This document shows positions 52,863 through 59,960 of a stretch of 64,000 nucleotides of DNA, piece by piece; the stretch's first letter is position 1, and each line of letters opens with the position of its first letter. Under the pieces are notes generated by a model, which saw only the letters and a list, made by a program, of their open reading frames with translations, was not told the origin of the DNA and searched no databases. A program made the position numbers and the translations under genes. The stretch covers positions 1,144,878-1,208,877 of the forward strand of contig NZ_QWDC01000002.1 in assembly GCF_003432115.1 (NCBI RefSeq), given 5' to 3'. This DNA is from Mucilaginibacter conchicola. GTDB taxonomy: Bacteria; Bacteroidota; Bacteroidia; Sphingobacteriales; Sphingobacteriaceae.

Positions 52863-54431
52863 ATGTTAAAAATGAAATTCAACCTGTTAAGTAAATTAAA
52901 AGCAACAGTTACCAATTATGAAGGTGCAATAGCCTATGAGCTATCGCCCGAAATGGAATTATACACCGCGGTAGTTACCTGGAGCCTTAACGATTCCTTT
53001 TATGAGAAAGATGAAAAACGTATGGAGCGCGTACGCAAGCTGATTGCACAATGCAATCCTGTTTTTGTGGGTAAGCTTGCAGTATATGCCCGTACCAAAA
53101 TGTATATGCGTTCGGTTCCATTGGTATTGGTTACTGAGCTGGCTAAGCTGCACTCGGGCGACGATCTGGTTGCCCGGGTTACCGATGGCGTTATCAATCG
53201 CGCCGATGAGATAACCGAGTTGCTGGCCTGCTACGGTATGCTGAACGAGCGTAAAGGAACCAAAAAACTAAACCGCTTAAGCAAGCAATTGCAAAAAGGT
53301 TTATCAACCGCCTTTAACCGCTTTGATGAGTACCAGTTTGCCAAGTACAACCGCGATGGTGCTATAAAAATGCGCGACGCATTGTTCCTGGTGCACCCAA
53401 AAGCAAAAGATGAGTTGCAGCAATTACTATTCAACAAAATAGCAAACAATGACCTGCAAACGCCTTACACCTGGGAAACCGAACTATCTGCCTTAGGCCA
53501 GATAGGTTTCGATAGCATTGAAGCGAAATCCCTGGCTTTTAAAGCAAAATGGGAAGAGCTGATAGACAGCGGCAAACTGGGTTACATGGCCTTGTTACGT
53601 AACCTGCGCAACATACAGGATGCGGGTGTTAGCTATGCTCATTTCGATAAAGTGTGCGCACGTTTGGCTGATGCAAATGAAGTAGCGAAAGCAAAGCAGT
53701 TTCCGTTCCGTTACCTGGCGGCTTGCCGCGAGTTAATGGCGCAAAGCGTTGCACCAGCAAAAGTGCGTGCGGTAGTTGCCGATAACAAAGGTTTTACAGG
53801 CGCATTGCTGGATGCTTTGGAGAAAGCGGTACAGGCAAGCGCTGCCAACATAAAAGGATTTGGTTACGAAACACGCGTGTTGCTGGCTTGCGACGTATCC
53901 GGCTCTATGCAAACACCGGTATCAGCCAAAAGCAAAATATTGTTGTACGATGTGGGTTTGATGCTGGCCATGCTACTGCAATCGCGTTGTAAAAACGTTG
54001 AGGTAGGTATGTTTGGCGATACCTGGAAAACCATTGCTGTACCACGTAACAATATACTGGGTAACGTACAGGAGTTTTATCGCCGCGAGGGCGAGGTGGG
54101 TTATGCCACTAACGGCTACCTGGTTATACAGGATATTTTAGCACGCCGTGTGGTGATGGATAAAGTGATGCTATTTACCGACTGCCAGTTGTGGAACAGT
54201 AACAGCTTTGCTAACGATATCCAGAAACAATGGGTGCGTTACCGCAAAGAGGTAGCACCAAATGCAAAACTCTACCTGTTTGACCTGAAAGGTTATGGCA
54301 ACACGCCATTGCAGGTATTGCAGAACGGTGTACACCTGATAGCCGGCTGGAGCGATAAAGTTTTTGAGGTGTTAGCTGCCTTAGAGAACGGCGACTCGGC
54401 GTTAAGCGCTATCAATAACATAGAATTATAA
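52863..54431 (+). CDS. rsr: Ro60 (TROVE-domain) RNA-binding protein
   Basis: A 522-residue Ro60 orthologue. The TROVE ring of helical repeats covers about 15-335 (AYELSPEMELYTAVV near the start). A von Willebrand A domain covers about 337-520 with an intact MIDAS metal site: Asp344, Ser346, Ser348 (DVSGS), Thr416 and Asp440. Ro60 forms a doughnut that binds Y RNAs on its outer face and structured or damaged RNA ends in its hole. A second ATG at 52872 fits better with the AAGAAGGA ribosome site, so the protein may start at MKFNLL. Seven Y-RNA-like units follow on the same strand. No RtcB ligase or RNase is next to it in this window. Confidence 0.96.
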   Translation: MLKMKFNLLSKLKATVTNYEGAIAYELSPEMELYTAVVTWSLNDSFYEKDEKRMERVRKLIAQCNPVFVGKLAVYARTKMYMRSVPLVLVTELAKLHSGDDLVARVTDGVINRADEITELLACYGMLNERKGTKKLNRLSKQLQKGLSTAFNRFDEYQFAKYNRDGAIKMRDALFLVHPKAKDELQQLLFNKIANNDLQTPYTWETELSALGQIGFDSIEAKSLAFKAKWEELIDSGKLGYMALLRNLRNIQDAGVSYAHFDKVCARLADANEVAKAKQFPFRYLAACRELMAQSVAPAKVRAVVADNKGFTGALLDALEKAVQASAANIKGFGYETRVLLACDVSGSMQTPVSAKSKILLYDVGLMLAMLLQSRCKNVEVGMFGDTWKTIAVPRNNILGNVQEFYRREGEVGYATNGYLVIQDILARRVVMDKVMLFTDCQLWNSNSFANDIQKQWVRYRKEVAPNAKLYLFDLKGYGNTPLQVLQNGVHLIAGWSDKVFEVLAALENGDSALSAINNIEL

Positions 54432-54434
54432 CCC

Positions 54435-54466
54435 AAGTATGGGAAGGCTAACCTCCCATACTTTTA
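54435..54466 (+). terminator. Terminator or attenuator between the Ro60 gene and the RNA array
   Basis: AAGTATGGGA and TCCCATACTT form a 10-bp stem followed by TTTT. Since no clear promoter is seen before the first RNA unit, the array may depend on readthrough here. Confidence 0.65.
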
Positions 54467-54483
54467 AAAGAAATTTAAGAGAT

Positions 54484-54553
54484 AAAGATGCCGTAAGATC
54501 CGGGTTACTTCACATCCAACTGAAAACAGGCACCCGGTCAATTGTTGCTCTTT
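54484..54553 (+). ncRNA. Y-RNA-like unit 1 (minimal, 70 nt)
   Basis: Outer stem AAAG/CTTT, the 5' box ATGCCGTA, an inner helix (GA-CCGGG 54497-54504 with CCCGGTC 54533-54539, one T bulged), then TTACTTC, and the 3' box TTGCTC. The apical part is a 21-base loop (ACATCC to AGGC) with no T or D arm. It is the shortest architecture, like unit 5. The layout agrees with the Ro60-binding end of Y RNAs, where a bulged conserved helix is bound. The call depends on its likeness to the other units and on the Ro60 gene next door. Confidence 0.75.
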
Positions 54554-54559
54554 AAAAAT

Positions 54560-54698
54560 AAAGAAGGTGCCGTAAACAAGTGTTACTTCGATTACCCTTT
54601 TGAAACGTCGGTTCGATCCCGGCCCCCACTGCAACAGAGGGGTAGTTTAGCTGGTAAAACGCAGAGTAGAAAGCCACTGTTGCTTTTTGCCCTTCTTT
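54560..54698 (+). ncRNA. Y-RNA-like unit 2 (permuted tRNA-like module)
   Basis: Outer stem AAAGAAGG/CCTTCTTT (8 bp), 5' box GTGCCGTA, inner helix AACAAGTG (54575-54582) with CACTGTT (54675-54681, one A bulged), then TTACTTCG. The top module is a tRNA mimic in permuted order. The T arm comes first, GTCGG-TTCGATC-CCGGC (54607-54623). A closed acceptor-like hairpin follows (CCCC/GGGG with inner CTG/CAG). Next is TA, as at tRNA positions 8 and 9, and last the D arm GTTT-AGCTGGTA-AAAC (54645-54660) with its GG. There is no CCA end and no anticodon loop, so it is not a working tRNA gene. Confidence 0.85.
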
Positions 54699-54716
54699 TA
54701 AAAAAAATTAAAATAT

Positions 54717-54836
54717 AAAGATGCCGTAGAAACGGGTTACTTCGCTCAATTTTGGGGATGGTCAGTATGGTGAAAACCAAACTGTGGGTTCGAGTCCCAA
54801 TGCGATTCCCCGGCCCGGGTTCGATAGTTGCTCTTT
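54717..54836 (+). ncRNA. Y-RNA-like unit 3 (tRNA-like module in normal order)
   Basis: Outer AAAG/CTTT, 5' box ATGCCGTA, inner helix GAAACGGG (54729-54736) with CCCG plus TTC (54814-54822, interrupted), TTACTTCG, 3' box TTGCTC. The top module reads in ordinary tRNA order: acceptor strand GGGGA (54754-54758), a D-arm-like hairpin TGGT/ACCA with a GG-bearing loop (54759-54779), a T arm TGGG-TTCGAGT-CCCA (54785-54799) and the acceptor return TCCCC (54807-54811). The anticodon arm is missing. This topology differs from units 2, 4 and 6. Confidence 0.8.
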
Positions 54837-54843
54837 ATTAAAG

Positions 54844-54985
54844 ATAAAAAGGTGTCGTAGATAAGCGTTACTTCGTTTAGGGACGCTGCGGTTGCCGGTT
54901 CGAGTCCGGCCAATGGTTTGCCATTGTAGCTCAATTTGGTTAGAGCACAGTAAAAAAGCGCGCTTATCGATTTTTACCCTTTTAT
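54844..54985 (+). ncRNA. Y-RNA-like unit 4 (permuted tRNA-like module)
   Basis: The clearest unit. Outer stem ATAAAA-GG/CCTTTTAT, 5' box GTGTCGTA, a perfect 8-bp inner helix GATAAGCG (54860-54867) with CGCTTATC (54961-54968), then TTACTTCG. The T arm GCCGG-TTCGAGT-CCGGC (54894-54910) comes first, followed by a closed acceptor-like hairpin CAATGG-TTTG-CCATTG (54911-54926). Then TA and a perfect D arm GCTC-AATTTGGTTA-GAGC (54929-54946). The 3' box is TTTTTACCC, a little different from the other units. Confidence 0.87.
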
Positions 54986-55058
54986 ACAGATGCCGTAGGC
55001 GAGTGTTACTTCGAACTGTCAATTCAACCCAAAAAGCACTTGCCGCCTTTTGCTCTGT
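54986..55058 (+). ncRNA. Y-RNA-like unit 5 (minimal, 73 nt)
   Basis: Outer ACAG/CTGT, 5' box ATGCCGTA, inner helix GGCGAGTG (54998-55005) with CACTTGCC (55037-55044; one G-U pair), TTACTTCG, 3' box TTTTGCTC. The apical part is a 23-base unstructured loop without tRNA-like arms. It follows unit 4 with no gap, so the two must come from one precursor. Confidence 0.75.
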
Positions 55059-55085
55059 TTTTAATGATCTTTTACCTAAACCTTA

Positions 55086-55222
55086 AAAGGTGCCGTAAAC
55101 CGGTTATACTTCGGTCAGAACACCCGACACGCGCGGAAGGACGCCGGTTCGATCCCGGCCTGCGATCTAACAGATCGTATGTAGTTCAGGAAAAAAAGAA
55201 ACCGGTTGCTCGTTAGCCCTTT
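55086..55222 (+). ncRNA. Y-RNA-like unit 6 (permuted, degraded D arm)
   Basis: Outer AAAGG/CCTTT, 5' box GTGCCGTA, a perfect inner helix AACCGGTT (55098-55105) with AACCGGTT (55200-55207), then ATACTTCG. A perfect T arm GCCGG-TTCGATC-CCGGC (55143-55159) precedes a closed hairpin CGATCT-AAC-AGATCG (55163-55177), then TATGTAGTTCAGG, which looks like the start of a D arm without its return strand. The stretch before the T arm (CACCCGACACGCGCGGAAGG) resembles an anticodon stem remnant. Confidence 0.8.
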
Positions 55223-55223
55223 G

Positions 55224-55321
55224 TTAAAAGATGCCGTAAGTGTGTGATACTTCGTTGGTGAAACCGCGCAAGCGGGCAGGTTCGAATCCTGAAAGGCACA
55301 CACTGCTTATTGCTCTTTTAA
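55224..55321 (+). ncRNA. Y-RNA-like unit 7 (short tRNA-like parts)
   Basis: Perfect outer stem TTAAAAGA/TCTTTTAA, 5' box ATGCCGTA, perfect inner helix AGTGTGTG (55239-55246) with CACACACT (55297-55304), ATACTTCG and 3' box ATTGCTC. The top holds a D-loop-like TTGGTGAAAC, a hairpin CCGC-GCAA-GCGG with a GNRA loop (55264-55275) and a T arm CAGG-TTCGAAT-CCTG (55277-55291), so the order is D-like then T. It is the last unit before the terminator. Confidence 0.82.
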
Positions 55322-55337
55322 TTCATGTTAAAAAACA

Positions 55338-55370
55338 AAAAGCCTGCAGAATAAAAACTGCAGGCTTTTG
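55338..55370. terminator. Bidirectional terminator after the RNA array and the GH2 gene
   Basis: AAAAGCCTGCAG and CTGCAGGCTTTT form a 12-bp stem. It ends the plus-strand RNA array and, on the minus strand, the GH2 gene. Confidence 0.88.
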
Positions 55371-55402
55371 CTTTATATAATTATTAATTAACACCGAATC
55401 TG

Positions 55403-57241
55403 CTATCTAGCCAAAGCCGGGTTGTATAGTTTAGTGTTTTCTCTGTGCAGGCTTTCTACCGGCATTTTGATCACTTTACGGTCGTAGGTCAAGAAACCGT
55501 TCACTTCGCCTTCAACGTCGGTAGTTTGGGTATATACCGCTGCGGATAGGCCAAGTTTTATCAGATCCTGCAAACGATCGGTAAACGTAATGTAGCGCTT
55601 AAGCAGGTCATCGCCGTTTTTAAATGTCTGGTAACCCCAGTTTTTGTTGGCTTGCCAGTTATGGCCTTCAACCGGCCAGCCCAGGCCGCCAAATTCGCCT
55701 AATACTACTGCGGTATTCTTGCCAAAAATATCGGGGCGAGGCATTGCCGGCTGCGGGTAATTGTGCAGATCTACAATGTGGCCTGTAGTGTAGAAGTTAC
55801 CACCGCTGGCGCTGTTCACCAGGCGCGATGGATCTTTCTTCATCGTCCACTCAGAGATCTCAACGGTTTTAAACTGGCCCCAGGCTTCATTAAACGGCGT
55901 CCAAACTACTATAGAAGGGTAGTTGTGCAGCTCGTCCATAATGGCGTTCCACTCTTTGCGGTAATAACCTTCAGACTCAGGCGTGCGGGCTTTATCGGTA
56001 GCGCGGTCAACAACGCCCGGGCGATTTTCCCAGCCGTTACCCAAATCGCCGCTTGGCATATCCTGCCATAGCAACATGCCGTGCTGGTCGCAATAGGTGT
56101 AATAACGCGCAGGCTCAACTTTAATGTGCTTGCGTATCATGTTAAAGCCCATTTCTTTCAGCTTGTCAATATCATACACCATGGCCTCGTAAGTTGGCGG
56201 GGTGTACAAACCGTCAGGCCACCAGCCCTGGTCAAGCGGGCCGTACTGGAACACAAATTTATTGTTCAGTAACATGCGCTGTACACCGTTGGCATCAGGC
56301 CCAAGCGATATCTTACGCATCGCGAAATAACTCTTCACCTGGTCAACCGCCTTGTTGTTGCGAATAACGGCCACCTGCAGATCATACAAGAAAGGGCTCT
56401 CTGTTGACCATAACTTAGGGTTGGAAATGTTTAACGTTGCTGTAGCGCCTGCATCAACTACCTGCTCATCAACGCGGGTTTTGCCATCGTAAGCAGTTAT
56501 GCGCAGTTTATCGCCTGCTTGCACGCCTGCAATAGCTGCAGATACCGATAATGTTTTCTTGTCAATATCCGGCGTTTGTTTGGTTGAACTGATATGCGTT
56601 TTGGCAACACCCTCTAACCAAACGGTTTGCCATATACCTGTTACCGGGGTATACCATATACCCTCAGGATTTTTAACCTGTTTACCACGTGGCTGCGGGC
56701 CATCATCGGTAGGGTCCCAAACGCTCACTACAATTTGTTGATCGCCACCGCCTTTAAGTGCTGCGGTAATATCAAACGTGAAAGGATCAAAGCCACCTTC
56801 GTGCTTACCTACGCTTTTGCCGTTAACAAACACCTCGGTACGCCAGTCAACCGCGCCAAAATGTAGCAATACTTGTTTGCCTTTAAGCGCGCTTGCAACT
56901 TTAAATGTGGTTTTGTACCAAAGCATACTATCCTTACCAACGGTTTTGCCAACGCCTGACAAGGCAGATTCTACCGCAAAAGGCACCAATATTTTACCAT
57001 CGTATTTTGATGGGGTATTGGCTTTTGGCACAATGCTGTAATCCCAAAGGCCGTTTAGGTTTTGCCAGTTGTTATCCCTAACCAATTGTGGGCGGGGGTA
57101 CTCAGGAAGCGGTTTTTTCGGGTCTACTTTATCAGCCCAAGGCGTGGTTATCTTGTCTTTAATAACGTGCCAGTTGTTTTGCTGGGCATTACCGGCAAAG
57201 GCAAAAAGTAGCAGGGAAAGGCTTAAACTAAGTCTTTTCAT
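55403..57241 (-). CDS. GH2 glycoside hydrolase (beta-galactosidase/glucuronidase type)
   Basis: A 612-residue secreted GH2 enzyme (signal to about residue 19, AGNAQ). A sugar-binding jelly roll (about 45-200, with [14 protein letters not shown]), an Ig-like domain (about 205-310) and a TIM barrel (about 315-600) are in the standard order. The acid/base is Glu near 451 in WTPFNEAWG and the nucleophile Glu near 515 in VLGEFGG. GH2 covers beta-galactosidase, beta-mannosidase and beta-glucuronidase; the exact one cannot be told. It is the last gene of a SusC-SusD-DUF3823 operon, behind a strong hairpin that may lower its level. Confidence 0.93.
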   Translation of the reverse strand: MKRLSLSLSLLLFAFAGNAQQNNWHVIKDKITTPWADKVDPKKPLPEYPRPQLVRDNNWQNLNGLWDYSIVPKANTPSKYDGKILVPFAVESALSGVGKTVGKDSMLWYKTTFKVASALKGKQVLLHFGAVDWRTEVFVNGKSVGKHEGGFDPFTFDITAALKGGGDQQIVVSVWDPTDDGPQPRGKQVKNPEGIWYTPVTGIWQTVWLEGVAKTHISSTKQTPDIDKKTLSVSAAIAGVQAGDKLRITAYDGKTRVDEQVVDAGATATLNISNPKLWSTESPFLYDLQVAVIRNNKAVDQVKSYFAMRKISLGPDANGVQRMLLNNKFVFQYGPLDQGWWPDGLYTPPTYEAMVYDIDKLKEMGFNMIRKHIKVEPARYYTYCDQHGMLLWQDMPSGDLGNGWENRPGVVDRATDKARTPESEGYYRKEWNAIMDELHNYPSIVVWTPFNEAWGQFKTVEISEWTMKKDPSRLVNSASGGNFYTTGHIVDLHNYPQPAMPRPDIFGKNTAVVLGEFGGLGWPVEGHNWQANKNWGYQTFKNGDDLLKRYITFTDRLQDLIKLGLSAAVYTQTTDVEGEVNGFLTYDRKVIKMPVESLHRENTKLYNPALAR

Positions 57242-57265
57242 GTAATTAGAGTGTGATTGTTATGG

Positions 57266-57294
57266 AAAAAATGGGGGCGCTAAATTGCGCCCCC
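57266..57294 (-). terminator. Hairpin with T run between DUF3823 and GH2 genes
   Basis: GGGGGCGC and GCGCCCCC form a perfect 8-bp stem; on the minus strand it is followed by ATTTTTT. A full intrinsic terminator inside the operon suggests partial termination. Confidence 0.7.
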
Positions 57295-57301
57295 TTAATT
57301 A

Positions 57302-58030
57302 TTAAAGCGAAACCTTTACCAGCGGAGAGAATATCATATCCTCAACCCCGGCTATTTTGATACCCACGCGTGCAAAAACATAGTTTTGAGTTGGCGTTAT
57401 AGAAGGCAGGTCATCTATTATGGTAACATTATTCAGGTCGGTAATAGAAGAGCCGGCAACTATAGCAGGTTCAGGCACATTCGGATCGCTCGAGATATTC
57501 ATATTATCTGCGTTTGATACAAATTGTGTTTTGTTGATGTAAAGAAAAACGGTCTCAATGTTTTTCGCATTGGCATCAGTTATCACCTTCTCGATATTGA
57601 ATTTGGCGGTAAGTTTACCACTTGCTGGAGTAAATGTGGCGTTGCGTACCATGTAGTATGGTATCACATCAATATCAAGCGTTTGGTTTGCACCAACTTT
57701 TACTGCCAGGGTGTCGCGTTTACTTGGCCCAAGCTCTTTCCACCTGAACGGGCCCTGGTTTGCAGGGATAGTGAACTTATAATCGCCGGCAAACAGTAAG
57801 GTTGAGTATGTGCCATCCTGGGCAAAAGTACCGTTGATAGGGCCGGTTTTACCAAAACCGGGCTGGTAAAGTTCAAACGGAACTTTGTTGTACTCTACGT
57901 TTACGGCCTCGCCATTGTAAACCAAACGCCCTTTTAAAGTAAGCGTAGGGGCATCGTAGTTATCCTTTTTGCAACCATACGCTGCAAAAAGGGCTAACAT
58001 TAATATGAGGTATTGAAATTTTATTTTCAT
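57302..58030 (-). CDS. DUF3823 lipoprotein
   Basis: A 242-residue lipoprotein (lipid Cys in FAAYGCKKD) of the DUF3823 family, which is regularly found just after SusD in polysaccharide loci. The N-terminal half (about 30-115; LKGRLVYNGEAVNVEYNKVPFELYQPG) looks like a carboxypeptidase-regulatory-like sandwich and the C-terminal half (about 120-242) like another beta domain. It is probably a surface glycan-binding protein. It starts 16 bases after the SusD stop. Confidence 0.88.
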   Translation of the reverse strand: MKIKFQYLILMLALFAAYGCKKDNYDAPTLTLKGRLVYNGEAVNVEYNKVPFELYQPGFGKTGPINGTFAQDGTYSTLLFAGDYKFTIPANQGPFRWKELGPSKRDTLAVKVGANQTLDIDVIPYYMVRNATFTPASGKLTAKFNIEKVITDANAKNIETVFLYINKTQFVSNADNMNISSDPNVPEPAIVAGSSITDLNNVTIIDDLPSITPTQNYVFARVGIKIAGVEDMIFSPLVKVSL

Positions 58031-58045
58031 GATCGTGCGTATTTA

Positions 58046-59938
58046 CTATTGATTGGGTTGCTTTACAATTAATGGGTTAGCAGATAGTATATCATTCCCA
58101 ATTTGCGAATAATAGTTACCAAACGAAAAACTATTTGCACCTGTAACAGGGCCCGGCAACACCTCTCTAAATACCCATTTGTTATTGTTAGGGCTGCTTG
58201 GGTTATAGTATTTATATGGCCACAAACCATAAGGTTGGGTATTGTGTTTTGTTGCCTTACCAATATTGCTAACCAAATCGGCAACAGACATTTTGTTACT
58301 ATCCCAAACAAGGTGCGCAATTCTCCAGCGTTTCATATCAAACAGCGTATGGCCTTCAAATGCAAGTTCTACACGGCGCTCATGCACAATGCGGTCAAAG
58401 GTTAAAGCAGCCAATGGTGTGGTTAAACCCGCACGTGCTCGTACCTGGTTAATGTAACCAAGAGCAATACCAGGTTGATTAAGCTCAAAGGCAGCCTCTG
58501 CAGCGTTAAGTAAAACCTCGCCATATCTGTAGCGGATAAAGGCAACATCACTACCACGGCCTCTGCGGCCCGATCCAACGGTTGGGTCGAGATATTTACG
58601 GATAAAGAAACCGGTTTGTGTACGGAACTCCTGGCCGCTTACAACACCATCTTTACCAACAACTTGTGTAGTACCTAAGCCCGGTACATTTTTCGGTTGT
58701 GTTGCATCGCCGCTGGTAATAATACTACCATCGCCTAAAAGATAGCCCGCATAAACTTCGGTGCGTTTGCCTTTAAACAAACCGTTTGGTAGCAATACCG
58801 TACCCGCAAGGCGGGCATCGCGGCCGGCAAATATATCAAGCTGGTTGGTATAATAGATCGGATCGCCTGAGCCATCTTTTGTAGGGATAGGAGCATAAGT
58901 ATTGTCCAGTTTCTCAAAAGATTGTACCAGGTTTAATGATGGATTTAAGCGGCCTGCATCCAAACCCTCATCAGAGATAGAGAAAGGCTGATTGTTGGTA
59001 GTAAAACCGTGTGTTTTACCGCCATTGGCTTTAAAGTCCTCAATAAATATCGATTCCTGGTTTACTGAACTTTTATCCAGGAATAAAGCAGCAAAGTTAT
59101 CGCTCAGATCAGGCAGTACCTGGTAAAGTTTATAAGCGCCAGCTTGTTGATTAATGATTTGCTGGGCAGCGGCAAGCGCTTTTGTGTAATAAGCATCAGC
59201 CATGCTTGCCGGTATACCAACCTCGTTACCAGGCAATGATACCTGTGGCGTGTTTGCACCATATTTGGCAATAGAACCGGCGTATAAAGCTGCCCTTGCT
59301 TCCATCGCTAAAGCGGCAGCCTTAGTGGCTCTTGATTTGACATCTATGTTAGTTGGAAGGTCGTTTTTAATGGCCTCAGCTTCGCTTATTACAAAATCAT
59401 ATATTTCTGATTCTTTTGCACGTGGTTTTTGCAACTGCGTTACGTTGCCAGAGTAATCGTACTCCATCGGCTCGGTAATTAAAGGCACGCCACCCATTCT
59501 TTTTACTATTTCAAAATAGTATTGGGCCCTTAAAAATCTCGCCTCGGCAATAAAACGTTTTTTATCGTCTTCGGTAAGTTTAGTGGCTGCATTTGCACGT
59601 TGCAGAAATAGGTTCAGGTCGCGGATGTAACCATAATCCCAGGTACTCCACTCACCAAAGCCCCAGCCTGTTCTTTGTACAAAGAAATAGCTGCCGTTCT
59701 CTGACGGGAAAGCCTCGCTAAAATCGGTAAAAGACGACCAGCCATTGTCAAGGCCCGAAAAGTCAAGCACCCTGTTGTAAAGGTCGCCCAAAACTGAAAG
59801 TACAAGCGCAGGGTCAGAAAACACCAGCTCGGTAGGGAGTACCGATTTGGGTGGTATATCTAAAAAAGCGCTGTCTTTTTTGCACGACTCACCCACAAGC
59901 AAGCCGGCAACTATCATTATTAAAAATTTCTTTTTCAT
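58046..59938 (-). CDS. SusD-like lipoprotein (GH2 locus)
   Basis: A 630-residue SusD-family lipoprotein (lipid Cys in LVGESCKKD). TPR helices are clear in RFIAEARFLRAQYYFEIVKRMGGVPL, and the C-terminal conserved block is RRVELAFEGHTLFDMKRWR. It is longer than most SusD proteins through inserts in the binding region (about 250-460). It pairs with the SusC gene 22 bp upstream. Confidence 0.94.
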   Translation of the reverse strand: MKKKFLIMIVAGLLVGESCKKDSAFLDIPPKSVLPTELVFSDPALVLSVLGDLYNRVLDFSGLDNGWSSFTDFSEAFPSENGSYFFVQRTGWGFGEWSTWDYGYIRDLNLFLQRANAATKLTEDDKKRFIAEARFLRAQYYFEIVKRMGGVPLITEPMEYDYSGNVTQLQKPRAKESEIYDFVISEAEAIKNDLPTNIDVKSRATKAAALAMEARAALYAGSIAKYGANTPQVSLPGNEVGIPASMADAYYTKALAAAQQIINQQAGAYKLYQVLPDLSDNFAALFLDKSSVNQESIFIEDFKANGGKTHGFTTNNQPFSISDEGLDAGRLNPSLNLVQSFEKLDNTYAPIPTKDGSGDPIYYTNQLDIFAGRDARLAGTVLLPNGLFKGKRTEVYAGYLLGDGSIITSGDATQPKNVPGLGTTQVVGKDGVVSGQEFRTQTGFFIRKYLDPTVGSGRRGRGSDVAFIRYRYGEVLLNAAEAAFELNQPGIALGYINQVRARAGLTTPLAALTFDRIVHERRVELAFEGHTLFDMKRWRIAHLVWDSNKMSVADLVSNIGKATKHNTQPYGLWPYKYYNPSSPNNNKWVFREVLPGPVTGANSFSFGNYYSQIGNDILSANPLIVKQPNQ

Positions 59939-59960
59939 GGAATTTACGCTTTAGGGTTAA

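Noticed and set aside
54607..54664. tRNA gene suggested by perfect T and D arms in unit 2 (and similar in unit 4)
   Set aside because: T and D arms are in reversed order, the acceptor strands are joined by a closed loop, there is no CCA end or anticodon loop, and each body is enclosed by the shared Y-RNA-type helix.
54592..55303. Several minus-strand ORFs of 60-86 codons across 54592-55303
   Set aside because: They lie opposite the structured RNA array; their shared phrases come from the repeated T arms and boxes, not from protein conservation.
54484..55321. CRISPR-like array
   Set aside because: The repeats are short conserved boxes around variable, self-pairing structures of unequal length (70-142 bases), with no constant repeat and spacer size and no cas genes.
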